In this document: in pieces, positions 47,201 through 60,597 of the stretch | Numbering within the stretch: the first letter of the stretch is position 1 | How the letters are laid out: every line of letters starts with the position of its first letter | Origin: Caballeronia catudaia | GTDB lineage: Bacteria > Pseudomonadota > Gammaproteobacteria > Burkholderiales > Burkholderiaceae | Direction: 5' to 3' | Assembly: GCF_001544755.2 (NCBI RefSeq) | Contig: NZ_FCOF02000021.1 | Coordinates: forward strand, 41,010 to 105,009 | DNA: 64,000 bases | Position numbers and translations under genes: made by a program | Notes under the pieces: model-generated | Database searches by the model: none | Told to the model about the DNA's origin: nothing | What the model saw: only the letters and a program-made list of their open reading frames with translations

Positions 47201-47317
47201 GAATGAAAGCGCGCACTGCGACGTGATAGATAACGAATTCTACCAACGCATCCGCGCGCGGCGACGCGCGTCACCGCATCGTTGGCCGAATGGCCGAGGT
47301 TGACGTGCGCGAATCGG

Positions 47318-47360
47318 CAGACGAAAAAAAACCGCCCAGCCGAAGCTGGGCGGTTCGATG
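47318..47360 (-). repeat. Direct repeat with terminator, recQ-side copy
   Basis: These 43 bp are identical to 49833-49875. The core is an 11-bp stem (47345-47355 with 47330-47340), CGAA/TTCG loop and eight T's on the minus strand, an intrinsic terminator for the lipoprotein gene. Nothing gene-like was seen between it and recQ (47201-47317). Confidence 0.92.
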
Positions 47361-47477
47361 CGACTTGCTACGACCTACGCGACGACAGCTCGCCAGTCGT
47401 ATGCGGCCGCTGCCGCTGTTCGGCAGCCGAGGCTTCCGGCATATCGGACTCAGCCGCCTCTTCGGCCACGCCTACGT
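47361..47477 (-). pseudogene. Degenerate second copy of the rpoC 3' end
   Basis: Read on the minus strand this stretch gives AEEAAESDMPEASAAEQRQR followed by PHTTGEL, which lines up with the rpoC C-terminus AEEAFDFGTPEAPAAEPQQQ then PHTNE. The shared terminator repeat follows in both places. It starts within about 12 nt of the lipoprotein stop and has no start codon or body, so it is a remnant. It runs a few codons past the rpoC stop position. Confidence 0.8.
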
Positions 47478-49481
47478 CTAGCGAAAGAGCTCTGCCGACG
47501 ACGACAGTAGGAAAATGTCGTTGATTCCCCCGGTTGCACTGCCGGCGACAAGAACCGAACCGTCAGGCAGCAGCGTCGCGGAATGTCCATAGCGCTCGAC
47601 GCTGGTATGCGCTGCCGCTACCCATGCTCCGCTCGCCGGATCGTAAATCTCCGTTGACGTACCGTCGCCAACTGTGGCAAGCGTGCCTGTGACCAGCACG
47701 CGGCCGTTCGGTAAGAGCACAGCTCGCGAACCAATGCGTCTCGTCACCATCGGAGGAGTCAGCGTCCACTGACCGGAAGACGGGTCGAACAGTTCAGCAG
47801 ACTTTGAATCGCTTCCACCCGCAACCAAGATCTTGCCGTTCCCGAGTACTGTCATGGTCGGCGAGGACCGGGCCGCTTTCATTTCATCCGTGGAGGTCCA
47901 CACGCCGGACGCGACATCGTAGGTCTCGGCGGTGATCGTCGTTGTCGAGGCTACCTTGCCACCGGCCACCAACACCTTGTTTCCGGCAATCAGCGCCGCC
48001 GCATGATACGCGCGAGGGTTCTTCAAGCTTCCCGTGACGGTCCACGTTCCACTGACCGGATCGTACAGCTCGGCTTCAGCAACATAGGTTGTTTTGTTCT
48101 GGTAGACGTCGTAATCATAGCCACCGGCAACCAGAACCTTTCCATTGGGAAGCAAAGTAGCCGAGGCCGCTGCGCGCGGATGATTCATTTTCCCTGTGTA
48201 CGACCATGCTCCCGTGGCGGGATCGAAAACCGTTGCCCACGCGGTCGCCTCTCCATCGTCACCGGACCGACCGCCGGCGACCAACAGTTTGCCGTTCGAG
48301 AGCAAGGTCGCCGTGAAGCGAGCTCGGGACGGAAGCATCGTCGCAACCAGCGTCCAGGCACCGCGAGCCGGATCGTATAGTTCCGAAGCGCTCGTGCCGC
48401 CAATCACGAGCACCTTGCCCGACGAAAGAAGAATCGCCTCGTGATTGGCGTTTGCACGCTCAAGACTGCCGGTAGGTTGCCAAGCACCTTCGGGTATTGC
48501 CACGACGGTGATTTTTACGTGCGTCTGAATCGCGCCGGCGGCGTTGCTTCCGGTGATCACGTAATCCGCTTGCGCCGTACTTGATTTCGGCGTGCCGGTG
48601 ATCGCCCCCGTCTGACCATTCAAACTCAGGCCGTCTGGCAGAGCTGGCGATACGCTGAATGTCTTGATCTCACCGCCCGTCACCACCGGAAGATTCGCGC
48701 CGATTACCTGTCCGGCGACGTACACCGGCTCGACGGTTGCATACCGAAGTGTGGAGGGCGCCGAGGTGGCTGCACGCACTTCCAGGCGAACAGTCGCTTT
48801 GACGGATCCCGCTGTATTTGCAGCCGTGATCGTATATTCGGCCGGTGGCGTTACGGTCGTAGGCGTACCGCCGAGCGCACCGGTTGCAGGATCCAATGCG
48901 AGTCCCGCGGGTAATGCCGGCGAAATAGTGAAAAGCGAAACGGCACCACCTGTTGTAAGGGGGACGTTGCGAGCGATCGGCTGGCCTGTGAAATACACTG
49001 CATCGACATTTTGATAAATCAATGACTCTGGCGCAGTCGCAGCGGCCTTGACCTCGATTTGAACACGCGCCGTCGCTTCGCCTTTATCGTTGAAAGCACT
49101 GATCGTGTAGGTCGCCGCCGTAGACACTGCCGAAGGCGCACCGTCAATCACTCCCGACGTGCCATCTAATGAAAGCCCCGCTGGCAGCGCTGGCGAAATG
49201 CTGTAATGGGTAATCGCGCCGCCACTGCTTGAAGGAGCGTTCCGTACGATCGGTGTTCCAACCGTGTAGATGGCCGAAGGAATGGCGTATGCCAAGCCCG
49301 AGGGAGCGCCGGCGCCACTCTGATCGATCACGGCTCCGCCAGGACTGCTCGTTCCACTGGAATCACCTCCGCCTCCGCCTCCGCCTCCACCTCCACCTCC
49401 ACCCCCTCCACCGCATGCTGCCAGGCAGGCAATGAGTAGTACACACAGGTGCTCTCTAACTCTTACGCCAAGTCTCATCAT
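47478..49481 (-). CDS. Surface lipoprotein with Ig-like and Kelch repeats
   Basis: A 667-residue predicted lipoprotein: signal peptide with lipobox LAAC (Cys23), then 16 consecutive glycines (24-39). Next are three putative Ig (He_PIG-type) repeats, roughly 60-145, 150-235 and 240-325, each with a version of ISPALPAGLSLD and a GT/GAP turn. Residues about 335-667 hold Kelch/galactose-oxidase-like blades (ATLLPNGKVLVAGG; ELYDPVSGTWTVTG). Likely an exported carbohydrate- or protein-binding propeller; no catalytic residues were identified. A second ATG one codon in (49478) is possible. The gene lies between rpoC and recQ and is flanked by duplicated rpoC-end DNA. Function unknown. Confidence 0.85.
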   Translation of the reverse strand: MMRLGVRVREHLCVLLIACLAACGGGGGGGGGGGGGGGGDSSGTSSPGGAVIDQSGAGAPSGLAYAIPSAIYTVGTPIVRNAPSSSGGAITHYSISPALPAGLSLDGTSGVIDGAPSAVSTAATYTISAFNDKGEATARVQIEVKAAATAPESLIYQNVDAVYFTGQPIARNVPLTTGGAVSLFTISPALPAGLALDPATGALGGTPTTVTPPAEYTITAANTAGSVKATVRLEVRAATSAPSTLRYATVEPVYVAGQVIGANLPVVTGGEIKTFSVSPALPDGLSLNGQTGAITGTPKSSTAQADYVITGSNAAGAIQTHVKITVVAIPEGAWQPTGSLERANANHEAILLSSGKVLVIGGTSASELYDPARGAWTLVATMLPSRARFTATLLSNGKLLVAGGRSGDDGEATAWATVFDPATGAWSYTGKMNHPRAAASATLLPNGKVLVAGGYDYDVYQNKTTYVAEAELYDPVSGTWTVTGSLKNPRAYHAAALIAGNKVLVAGGKVASTTTITAETYDVASGVWTSTDEMKAARSSPTMTVLGNGKILVAGGSDSKSAELFDPSSGQWTLTPPMVTRRIGSRAVLLPNGRVLVTGTLATVGDGTSTEIYDPASGAWVAAAHTSVERYGHSATLLPDGSVLVAGSATGGINDIFLLSSSAELFR
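49365..49412 (-). repeat. Hexanucleotide repeat coding for polyglycine
   Basis: A 48-bp tract of GGTGGA/GGCGGA-type units just after the lipobox codon. Each unit adds two glycines, so slippage by whole units changes linker length and keeps the frame. Confidence 0.9.
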
Positions 49482-49832
49482 TTCTTCCCCGATTTCAGAC
49501 GAACTAGCCGAGTTATCGCTGGATTTAACCAGAACGATTTAGTCGACGCGGATAACTGAACGCGGCGAATTGTAACGAGATAATGGTAAGCAAATCGAAA
49601 TAAAATAGTAAAAAAATGCGCCATTTCGTGCTCATATCCCGGGCGCAAAATCCTCGCTTTAAAACCGTGATTTGTTTTGTAGGCAAAGCGAATCAAGTCC
49701 GCATCAAGGCACCACTGACGCCGTTAAGCCGCGCACTTACGGATATCCAAAAGAAATCATGCGACGTCGAGTTCCAAGGCGATCTGTTCCACCGCCTACG
49801 CATACGCGTTACGCGTCAGCGAGCAAAACGTA

Positions 49833-49875
49833 CAGACGAAAAAAAACCGCCCAGCCGAAGCTGGGCGGTTCGATG
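49833..49875 (-). repeat. Direct repeat with terminator, rpoC-side copy
   Basis: Identical to 47318-47360 over 43 bp. Here the hairpin (49860-49870 with 49845-49855, then eight T's) is the native-looking rpoC terminator, 26 nt past the stop. The gap 49482-49832 is AT-rich and holds no recognisable gene; a promoter for the lipoprotein gene is expected there but no convincing pair was found. Confidence 0.92.
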
Positions 49876-49895
49876 GTGCTACGAGCGAAGGACGC

Positions 49896-52800
49896 TTACT
49901 CGTTCGTATGCGGTTGCTGCTGCGGCTCCGCTGCCGGGGCTTCCGGCGTACCAAAGTCGAATGCCTCTTCGGCAGCGATCTGGTCGAAGCGTTCGCGATC
50001 CGACGATTCCTTCGCCTTGCGCGCCTTGTGGAACGCGAGACCCGTACCGGCCGGAATCAGACGGCCAACGATCACGTTTTCCTTCAGGCCACGCAGATCG
50101 TCGCGCTTGCCCATGATCGCCGCTTCGGTCAGCACGCGGGTCGTTTCCTGGAACGACGCCGCCGAGATGAACGAGTCGGTCGACAGCGATGCCTTCGTGA
50201 TACCGAGCAGCACGTTTTCGTACGTCGCCGGCCGCTTGTCGTCCGCGATCATGCTGTCGTTCTCGTCCAGCATGTCCGAACGCTCGACCTGCTCGCCCGG
50301 AATGAAGCGCGTATCGCCGTTGTCGACGATCTGCACACGACGCAGCATCTGACGCACGATCACTTCGATGTGCTTGTCGTTGATCTTCACGCCCTGCAGA
50401 CGGTACACATCCTGCACTTCGTCCACGATATAGCGCGACAGCGCCTCGATACCCTGCAGACGCAGGATGTCGTGCGGATCGGCAGGGCCGTCGACGATCA
50501 TTTCGCCCTTGTTGACGACCTGACCATCGTGCACCAGCACTTGCTTTTCCTTCGCGATCAGGAACTCGTGCTGATTGCCTTCGAGGTCCGTGATGACGAG
50601 ACGCTGCTTGCCCTTCGTGTCCTTGCCGAACGACGTCGTGCCCGTGACTTCCGCGAGAATACCCGCGTCCTTCGGCGAGCGCGCTTCGAACAGTTCGGCC
50701 ACGCGCGGCAGACCACCGGTAATGTCACGCGTCTTCTGCGCTTCGACCGGGATACGCGCCAGCACTTCACCGACCTGCACTTGCTGACCATCCTTCACGG
50801 TGATCAGTGCGCCGACCTGGAAGCCGATCTGCACCGAATGCTCGGTGTTCGGGATCTTTACTTCCTCGCCGTTCGCGTCGAGCAGTTTCACCTGCGGACG
50901 CACGCTCTTGCCGGCCTGCGAGCCACGGCGCTTCGCATCGATCACGACTAGGGTCGAAAGACCGGTCACGTCGTCGATCTGCTTCGCGACCGTCACGCCT
51001 TCCTCGACGTTTTCGAACTTCACCGTACCGCCCCACTCGGTGATGATCGGCCGCGTCAGCGGATCCCATTGAGCCAGTTGCGCACCGGCCTTGATCTGCG
51101 CGCCGTCGAGTTGCAGCAGCGTCGCGCCGTACGGCACTTTGTGACGCTCACGCTCGCGACCGAAGTCGTCCGCGATGATCGCTTCGCCCGAACGCGAGAT
51201 GACGACCTGCTCGCCCTTCGCGTTGGTGACGTAACGCATCGTGGCCGTGAAGCGCACCGTACCGTTGCTCTTCGCTTCGACCGTCGAAGCAACCGCCGCA
51301 CGCGATGCCGCACCACCGATGTGGAACGTACGCATCGTCAGCTGCGTGCCCGGCTCACCGATCGACTGAGCGGCAATCACGCCCACCGCTTCGCCGACGT
51401 TCACGCGCGAACCGCGGCCGAGGTCGCGGCCGTAGCACGCGGCGCACAGGCCATAGCGCGTCTCGCAGGTGAGCGGCGTGCGCACGCGCACTTCGTCGAT
51501 GCCGAGGCTTTCGATCTTTTCGACCGCGTCCTCGTCGAGCAGATCGCCCGACGCGTACAGCGTTTCCTGCGTTTCAGGATTGACGACGTCCGCCACCGCG
51601 ACGCGGCCGAGGATACGGTCGCGCAGCGCTTCGACGACTTCACCGCCTTCGACCAGCGCCTTCATCGCCACGCCGTTCGACGTGCCGCAATCATCTTCGA
51701 CGACGACCAGATCCTGCGTCACGTCGACGAGACGACGGGTCAGGTAACCCGAGTTCGCGGTCTTCAACGCCGTATCCGCCAGACCCTTACGAGCACCGTG
51801 CGTCGAGATGAAGTACTGCAACACGTTCAGGCCTTCGCGGAAGTTCGCGGTAATCGGCGTCTCGATGATCGAGCCGTCCGGCTTCGCCATCAGGCCGCGC
51901 ATACCGGCGAGCTGACGAATCTGCACCGCGGAACCACGCGCACCCGAGTCGGCCATCATGTAGATGGAGTTGAACGACTCCTGCTTCGTCTCGTTGCCGT
52001 CGCGGTCGATGACGGGTTCCGTCGCGAGCTGCTCCATCATCGCCTTGCCGACCGCTTCCGACGTCGCCGACCAGATGTCGACCACGTTGTTGTAGCGCTC
52101 TTGCGCGGTGACGAGACCCGACATGTACTGACGGTCGTACTCCTTCACCTTCTTCGCGGCGTCGCCGACGATCGTCTCTTTCTGCGGCGGCACGAGCATG
52201 TCGTCCACGCAGATCGAGATGCCGGCGCGCGTCGCGAGACGGAAGCCCATCTGCATCAGCTGGTCGGCGAAGATCACCGTCTCGCGCAGACCGCACTTGC
52301 GGAACGCCGTGTTGATCAGGCGCGAGATTTCCTTCTTCTTCAGCGGCTTGTTCAGCACCGTGAACGGCAGCCCCGGCGGCAGAATCTCCGACAGGATCGA
52401 ACGGCCGACGGTCGTCGCGAACAGCGAGATCTTCGGCACGAACTTCGGCGCGCCTTCGCTTTGGTCTTCGTTCGCCACCATCTCGGTGATACGCACGTTG
52501 ACGCGCGAAGCCAGTTCGACTTCCTTGTTCTCGTACGCGCGGATCACTTCCGACACGCCCGTGAACGTCATGCCCTCGCCCTTGCCGTTCACCGCTTCAC
52601 GCGACGCGTAGTAAAGGCCCAGCACGATATCCTGCGACGGCACGATCGACGGATCGCCGTTGGCCGGGAACAGGACGTTGTTCGACGCCAGCATCAGCGT
52701 GCGCGCTTCCATCTGCGCTTCGAGCGACAGCGGCACGTGAACGGCCATCTGGTCACCGTCGAAGTCGGCGTTGAACGCCGCGCAGACGAGCGGGTGCAAC

Positions 52801-54143
52801 TGAATCGCCTTGCCTTCGATCAGCACCGGCTCGAAAGCCTGGATGCCGAGACGGTGCAGCGTCGGCGCACGGTTCAGCATGACCGGATGTTCACGAATGA
52901 CTTCTTCGAGAATGTCCCACACTACGGGCGTCTGGTTCTCGACTTCCTTCTTCGCAGCCTTGATGGTCGTCGCGACGCCCATCACTTCCAGCTTGTTGAA
53001 GATGAACGGCTTGAACAGTTCGAGCGCCATCAGCTTCGGCAGACCGCACTGATGCAGCTTGAGCGTCGGGCCGACCACGATCACCGAACGGCCCGAGTAG
53101 TCGACGCGCTTACCCAACAGGTTCTGACGGAAACGACCGCCCTTACCCTTGATCATGTCAGCGAGCGACTTCAGCGGACGCTTGTTCGCGCCGGTCATCG
53201 CCTTGCCGCGACGGCCGTTGTCGAGCAGCGAGTCGACGGCTTCCTGCAGCATCCGCTTTTCGTTGCGGACGATGATTTCAGGCGCCTTCAGCTCGAGCAG
53301 ACGCTTCAACCGGTTGTTACGGTTGATCACGCGGCGATACAGGTCGTTCAGGTCCGACGTCGCGAAACGGCCGCCGTCGAGCGGCACGAGCGGACGCAGT
53401 TCCGGCGGCAGCACCGGCAGCACTTCCAGCACCATCCAGTCCGGCTTGATGCCCGAACGCTGGAACGCCTCGAGCACTTTCAGGCGCTTCGCATACTTCT
53501 TGATCTTCGCTTCCGAACCCGTGTTCTTGAGTTCGGTGCGCAGCATCTCGACCTGTTCGTCGATGTTGATCGCGCGCAGCAGCTCGCGCACGCCTTCCGC
53601 GCCCATCTCGGCGCGGAACTCGTCACCGTACTCTTCGACCTTGTTGTAGTAATCCTCTTCGGTCATGATCTGCCGCGCTTTCAGCGGCGTCATGCCCGGA
53701 TCGATGACCACATACGCTTCGAAGTACAGCACGCGCTCGATGTCGCGCAGCGTCATGTCGAGCACCATGCCCAGACGCGACGGCAGCGACTTCAGGAACC
53801 AGATGTGCGCGACCGGCGACGCGAGCTCGATGTGCCCCATCCGCTCACGACGCACCTTCGCCAGCGTCACTTCGACGCCGCACTTTTCACAAATGACGCC
53901 ACGATGCTTGAGGCGCTTGTACTTGCCGCACAGACATTCGTAGTCCTTGATCGGACCAAAAATCTTCGCGCAGAACAGACCATCCCGCTCCGGCTTGAAC
54001 GTGCGGTAATTGATGGTCTCCGGCTTCTTCACTTCGCCGAACGACCAAGAACGAATCTTGTCGGGCGACGCGAGGCCGATCTTGATCGCATCAAAAACTT
54101 CTTCTTGTTGGACTTGCTTGAATAGATCGAGCAGAGCTTTCAT
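49896..54143 (-). CDS. rpoC: RNA polymerase beta' subunit
   Basis: A 1415-residue catalytic subunit. N-terminal zinc site CLCGKYKRLKHRGVICEKCG, the active-site Mg loop NADFDGDQMAVHVPLS, the bridge helix/trigger loop region (ARGSAVQIRQLAGMRGLMAK), and a second zinc site CETRYGLCAACYGRDL. The last ~25 residues are an Ala/Glu/Pro/Gln-rich tail ending PHTNE, a copy of which recurs at 47361-47477. It follows rpoB by 21 nt. Confidence 0.99.
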   Translation of the reverse strand: MKALLDLFKQVQQEEVFDAIKIGLASPDKIRSWSFGEVKKPETINYRTFKPERDGLFCAKIFGPIKDYECLCGKYKRLKHRGVICEKCGVEVTLAKVRRERMGHIELASPVAHIWFLKSLPSRLGMVLDMTLRDIERVLYFEAYVVIDPGMTPLKARQIMTEEDYYNKVEEYGDEFRAEMGAEGVRELLRAINIDEQVEMLRTELKNTGSEAKIKKYAKRLKVLEAFQRSGIKPDWMVLEVLPVLPPELRPLVPLDGGRFATSDLNDLYRRVINRNNRLKRLLELKAPEIIVRNEKRMLQEAVDSLLDNGRRGKAMTGANKRPLKSLADMIKGKGGRFRQNLLGKRVDYSGRSVIVVGPTLKLHQCGLPKLMALELFKPFIFNKLEVMGVATTIKAAKKEVENQTPVVWDILEEVIREHPVMLNRAPTLHRLGIQAFEPVLIEGKAIQLHPLVCAAFNADFDGDQMAVHVPLSLEAQMEARTLMLASNNVLFPANGDPSIVPSQDIVLGLYYASREAVNGKGEGMTFTGVSEVIRAYENKEVELASRVNVRITEMVANEDQSEGAPKFVPKISLFATTVGRSILSEILPPGLPFTVLNKPLKKKEISRLINTAFRKCGLRETVIFADQLMQMGFRLATRAGISICVDDMLVPPQKETIVGDAAKKVKEYDRQYMSGLVTAQERYNNVVDIWSATSEAVGKAMMEQLATEPVIDRDGNETKQESFNSIYMMADSGARGSAVQIRQLAGMRGLMAKPDGSIIETPITANFREGLNVLQYFISTHGARKGLADTALKTANSGYLTRRLVDVTQDLVVVEDDCGTSNGVAMKALVEGGEVVEALRDRILGRVAVADVVNPETQETLYASGDLLDEDAVEKIESLGIDEVRVRTPLTCETRYGLCAACYGRDLGRGSRVNVGEAVGVIAAQSIGEPGTQLTMRTFHIGGAASRAAVASTVEAKSNGTVRFTATMRYVTNAKGEQVVISRSGEAIIADDFGRERERHKVPYGATLLQLDGAQIKAGAQLAQWDPLTRPIITEWGGTVKFENVEEGVTVAKQIDDVTGLSTLVVIDAKRRGSQAGKSVRPQVKLLDANGEEVKIPNTEHSVQIGFQVGALITVKDGQQVQVGEVLARIPVEAQKTRDITGGLPRVAELFEARSPKDAGILAEVTGTTSFGKDTKGKQRLVITDLEGNQHEFLIAKEKQVLVHDGQVVNKGEMIVDGPADPHDILRLQGIEALSRYIVDEVQDVYRLQGVKINDKHIEVIVRQMLRRVQIVDNGDTRFIPGEQVERSDMLDENDSMIADDKRPATYENVLLGITKASLSTDSFISAASFQETTRVLTEAAIMGKRDDLRGLKENVIVGRLIPAGTGLAFHKARKAKESSDRERFDQIAAEEAFDFGTPEAPAAEPQQQPHTNE

Positions 54144-54164
54144 TGCTTTCTCTCCGTAGTCCGA

Positions 54165-58271
<4,107 letters not shown>

Positions 58272-58588
58272 ACGATCTCCGAATCACGGCGGGCGTTACC
58301 GAGGCGGGATACCTCGATGTCACGACCCGGTGTTCACCGACTGAGACCCGCGCACGTGTCCCGGGAGGACGCGCGAGTCTAGAAGCTTGGTGGTTGGCCT
58401 CTACCAACCGCTGGCTGACGGCAGCGGATGCCTGTGTTTCCCGCTACCCGACCAAACTTGCCTTCTGCAGTCGCTTCAGAAGACAAAGAGAACAGCCGGA
58501 AATTCATACCGACACGACCGTTCTCTTTGACTTCTGCAGGGACGTTTATGCTTTCTTACAAGCACCAAAACTGCATCCCCACAAAGCA

Positions 58589-58621
58589 CAAAAAGGCCGG
58601 CGGTGAAAAACCGCCAGCCTT
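58589..58621 (-). terminator. Partial attenuator between rplL and rpoB
   Basis: A 12-bp stem with one mismatch (58610-58621 with 58593-58604), 5-nt loop and a T-run of about six on the minus strand, 19 nt past rplL. Known E. coli biology has a leaky terminator at this place that lowers rpoBC relative to L7/L12. The remaining 58272-58588 holds no gene; a GGTTGG/CCAACC hairpin is near 58389-58406. Confidence 0.72.
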
Positions 58622-58639
58622 CGCGCAGCGCAACGGGAC

Positions 58640-59014
58640 TTACTTGATTTCAGCCTTCGCGCCAGCGTCTTCCAGCTTCTTCTTGGCTTCTTCAGCAGCA
58701 GCCTTGGGCACCGCTTCCTTGATGGGCTTCGGTGCGCCGTCGACCAGGTCCTTCGCTTCCTTCAGGCCGAGACCCGTCAGTTCACGAACAGCCTTGATGA
58801 CGGAAACCTTGTTCGCGCCTGTTTCGAGCAGGTTCACGGTGAACTCGGTTTGCTCTTCGACAGCAGCTGCAGCGCCGCCACCTGCCGGGCCAGCAACTGC
58901 AACAGCAGCTGCGGACACGCCGAACTTCTCTTCGAACGCCTTGACCAGCTCGTTCAGTTCCAGAACGGACATCGAGCCAACGGCTTCGAGGATGTCTTCT
59001 TTTGCGATTGCCAT
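58640..59014 (-). CDS. rplL: Large subunit ribosomal protein L7/L12
   Basis: A 124-residue bL12: N-terminal dimerisation helix pair, Ala/Gly-rich hinge (AVAVAGPAGGGAAAAVEEQT), and the C-terminal factor-binding domain (TGLGLKEAKDLVDGAPKPIK). Confidence 0.98.
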   Translation of the reverse strand: MAIAKEDILEAVGSMSVLELNELVKAFEEKFGVSAAAVAVAGPAGGGAAAAVEEQTEFTVNLLETGANKVSVIKAVRELTGLGLKEAKDLVDGAPKPIKEAVPKAAAEEAKKKLEDAGAKAEIK

Positions 59015-59097
59015 GTGAAATACTCCTAGATTGAATTCGGATCGAGCTAGCGATCTAGCTTTGCCTACGTTAAGCGACTAGCGCCCAAGCGCGGTCG

Positions 59098-59595
59098 TTA
59101 CGCAGCTTCGCTCTGCTTCTTTTCGGCCAGCGCGGCCAGAGCGCGCGCAAAGCCAGAAACAGGCGCCTGCATGACGAACAGCAGCTTGGAGAGCAGTTCT
59201 TCGCGGCTCGGGATGTTGGCCAGCGCTTGCACGCCTGCCTTGTCCATCACTTTGCCTTCGTAGGAACCAGCCTTGATGATCAACTTATCATTGCCCTTAC
59301 CGAAGTCGTTGACGACCTTGGCGGCGGCAATGGCATCTTCCGAGATGCCGTAGATCAGAGGACCGGTCATCTGCTCAGCCAGCGGAGCGAACGGGGTACC
59401 TTCGACGGCGCGACGCGCCAGCGTGTTCTTCAGAACGCGCAGATACACCTGTTGCTCACGCGCTTTCGCGCGCAGCTTGGTCAGATCGCCAACCGTGATC
59501 CCACGATACTCAGCGAGCACCATCGTCTGAGCATTCGCGACTTGCGCGGCGACTTCAGCGACGACTGCCTGCTTATCTTCTTTGTTCAGTGGCAC
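59098..59595 (-). CDS. rplJ: Large subunit ribosomal protein L10
   Basis: A 165-residue uL10, base of the L12 stalk. The start is GTG (59595) with GGAGGT 7 nt upstream (V/MPLNKEDKQAVVAEV). The longer frame to 59655 is rejected. Confidence 0.97.
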   Translation of the reverse strand: MPLNKEDKQAVVAEVAAQVANAQTMVLAEYRGITVGDLTKLRAKAREQQVYLRVLKNTLARRAVEGTPFAPLAEQMTGPLIYGISEDAIAAAKVVNDFGKGNDKLIIKAGSYEGKVMDKAGVQALANIPSREELLSKLLFVMQAPVSGFARALAALAEKKQSEAA

Positions 59596-59898
59596 GGTTA
59601 AACCTCCAGATTCGATGCATTCGGGCCACAAACCCTGATGCACCACGTTCAACAACGGCGTCCGACTGTTAGGAGTATCTCGATCGATTGGTGATCCGTC
59701 TCACGACGCTCGACAACCGACTTCAACCACTACAAAACTGTTTCGGGTTCGCCATCTGCGTTGGCTTGAATTAAGGCAATGCCTGCCTGCTGCACCACCA
59801 CCAACGGTCTTTGACAACCGGTTGCTCGACCAAACTGCAATCTTGCAACCGCCCAAAGCCCTTTTAGAGACGCGATCATCGGATCGCGCCCGGAATTT
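59596..59898 (-). promoter_or_regulatory. rplJ leader, probable L10 autoregulation region
   Basis: A 303-nt gene-free gap before rplJ. The position matches the L10 leader of proteobacteria, where the L10-L12 complex represses translation. A 7-bp palindromic hairpin (59872-59889) near rplA has no T-run. No exact leader consensus or promoter was proven by eye. Confidence 0.4.
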
Positions 59899-60597
59899 TT
59901 ACTGCTGCGCGAGCGTGGCTTGATCCACGCGAACGCCGACACCCATCGTGCTCGACACGGCGATCTTGCGCAGGTACACGCCCTTGCTCGTCGCCGGCTT
60001 CGCCTTTTGCAGCGCTTCGATCAGCGCGGACAAGTTCTGGCGAAGCGACGCCGACTCAAACGACGCACGACCGATCGTACCGTGGATGATACCGGCTTTG
60101 TCGACGCGGAATTGGACCTGACCAGCCTTCGCGTTCTTGACCGCTTGCGCGACGTCCGGCGTCACGGTGCCGACCTTCGGATTCGGCATCAGGCCGCGGG
60201 GGCCGAGGATCTGGCCCAGCGTACCGACGACACGCATCGTGTCCGGCGATGCGATCACGACGTCGAAGTTCAGGTTGCCGGCCTTGACTTGCTCGGCCAG
60301 ATCTTCCATGCCGACTACGTCCGCACCAGCTGCGCGAGCTTGTTCAGCCTTGTCGCCTTGCGCGAACACCGCCACGCGAACCGACTTGCCCGTGCCAGCC
60401 GGGAGAACTACGGAACCGCGAACCACCTGGTCCGACTTCTTCGCATCGATGCCGAGTTGCACTGCCACGTCGATCGACTCGTCGAACTTCGCGCTCGCGC
60501 ATTCCTTCACGAGGCTGAGTGCTTCATCAATCGCGTACAGCTTCTGACGATCGACCTTGCTTGCGAATGCCTGGAGGCGCTTGGAAACCTTAGCCAT
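59899..60597 (-). CDS. rplA: Large subunit ribosomal protein L1
   Basis: A 232-residue uL1 of the mobile L1 stalk (GRASFESASLRQNLSALIEA; LGPRGLMPNPKVGTVTPDV). In E. coli L1 represses its own operon by binding the L11 leader. Its ATG directly follows the rplK stop. Confidence 0.98.
   Translation of the reverse strand: MAKVSKRLQAFASKVDRQKLYAIDEALSLVKECASAKFDESIDVAVQLGIDAKKSDQVVRGSVVLPAGTGKSVRVAVFAQGDKAEQARAAGADVVGMEDLAEQVKAGNLNFDVVIASPDTMRVVGTLGQILGPRGLMPNPKVGTVTPDVAQAVKNAKAGQVQFRVDKAGIIHGTIGRASFESASLRQNLSALIEALQKAKPATSKGVYLRKIAVSSTMGVGVRVDQATLAQQ

Noticed and set aside
47318..49875. Direct repeats considered as an insertion sequence or transposon ends
   Set aside because: They are direct, not inverted; they contain a terminator and rpoC-tail sequence; and no transposase or integrase lies between them.
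51069..54125. Very long plus-strand open frame opposite rpoC, rich in Arg/His/Asp
   Set aside because: It is a shadow caused by high-GC codon bias in rpoC. It has no domain pattern and no ribosome-binding site.
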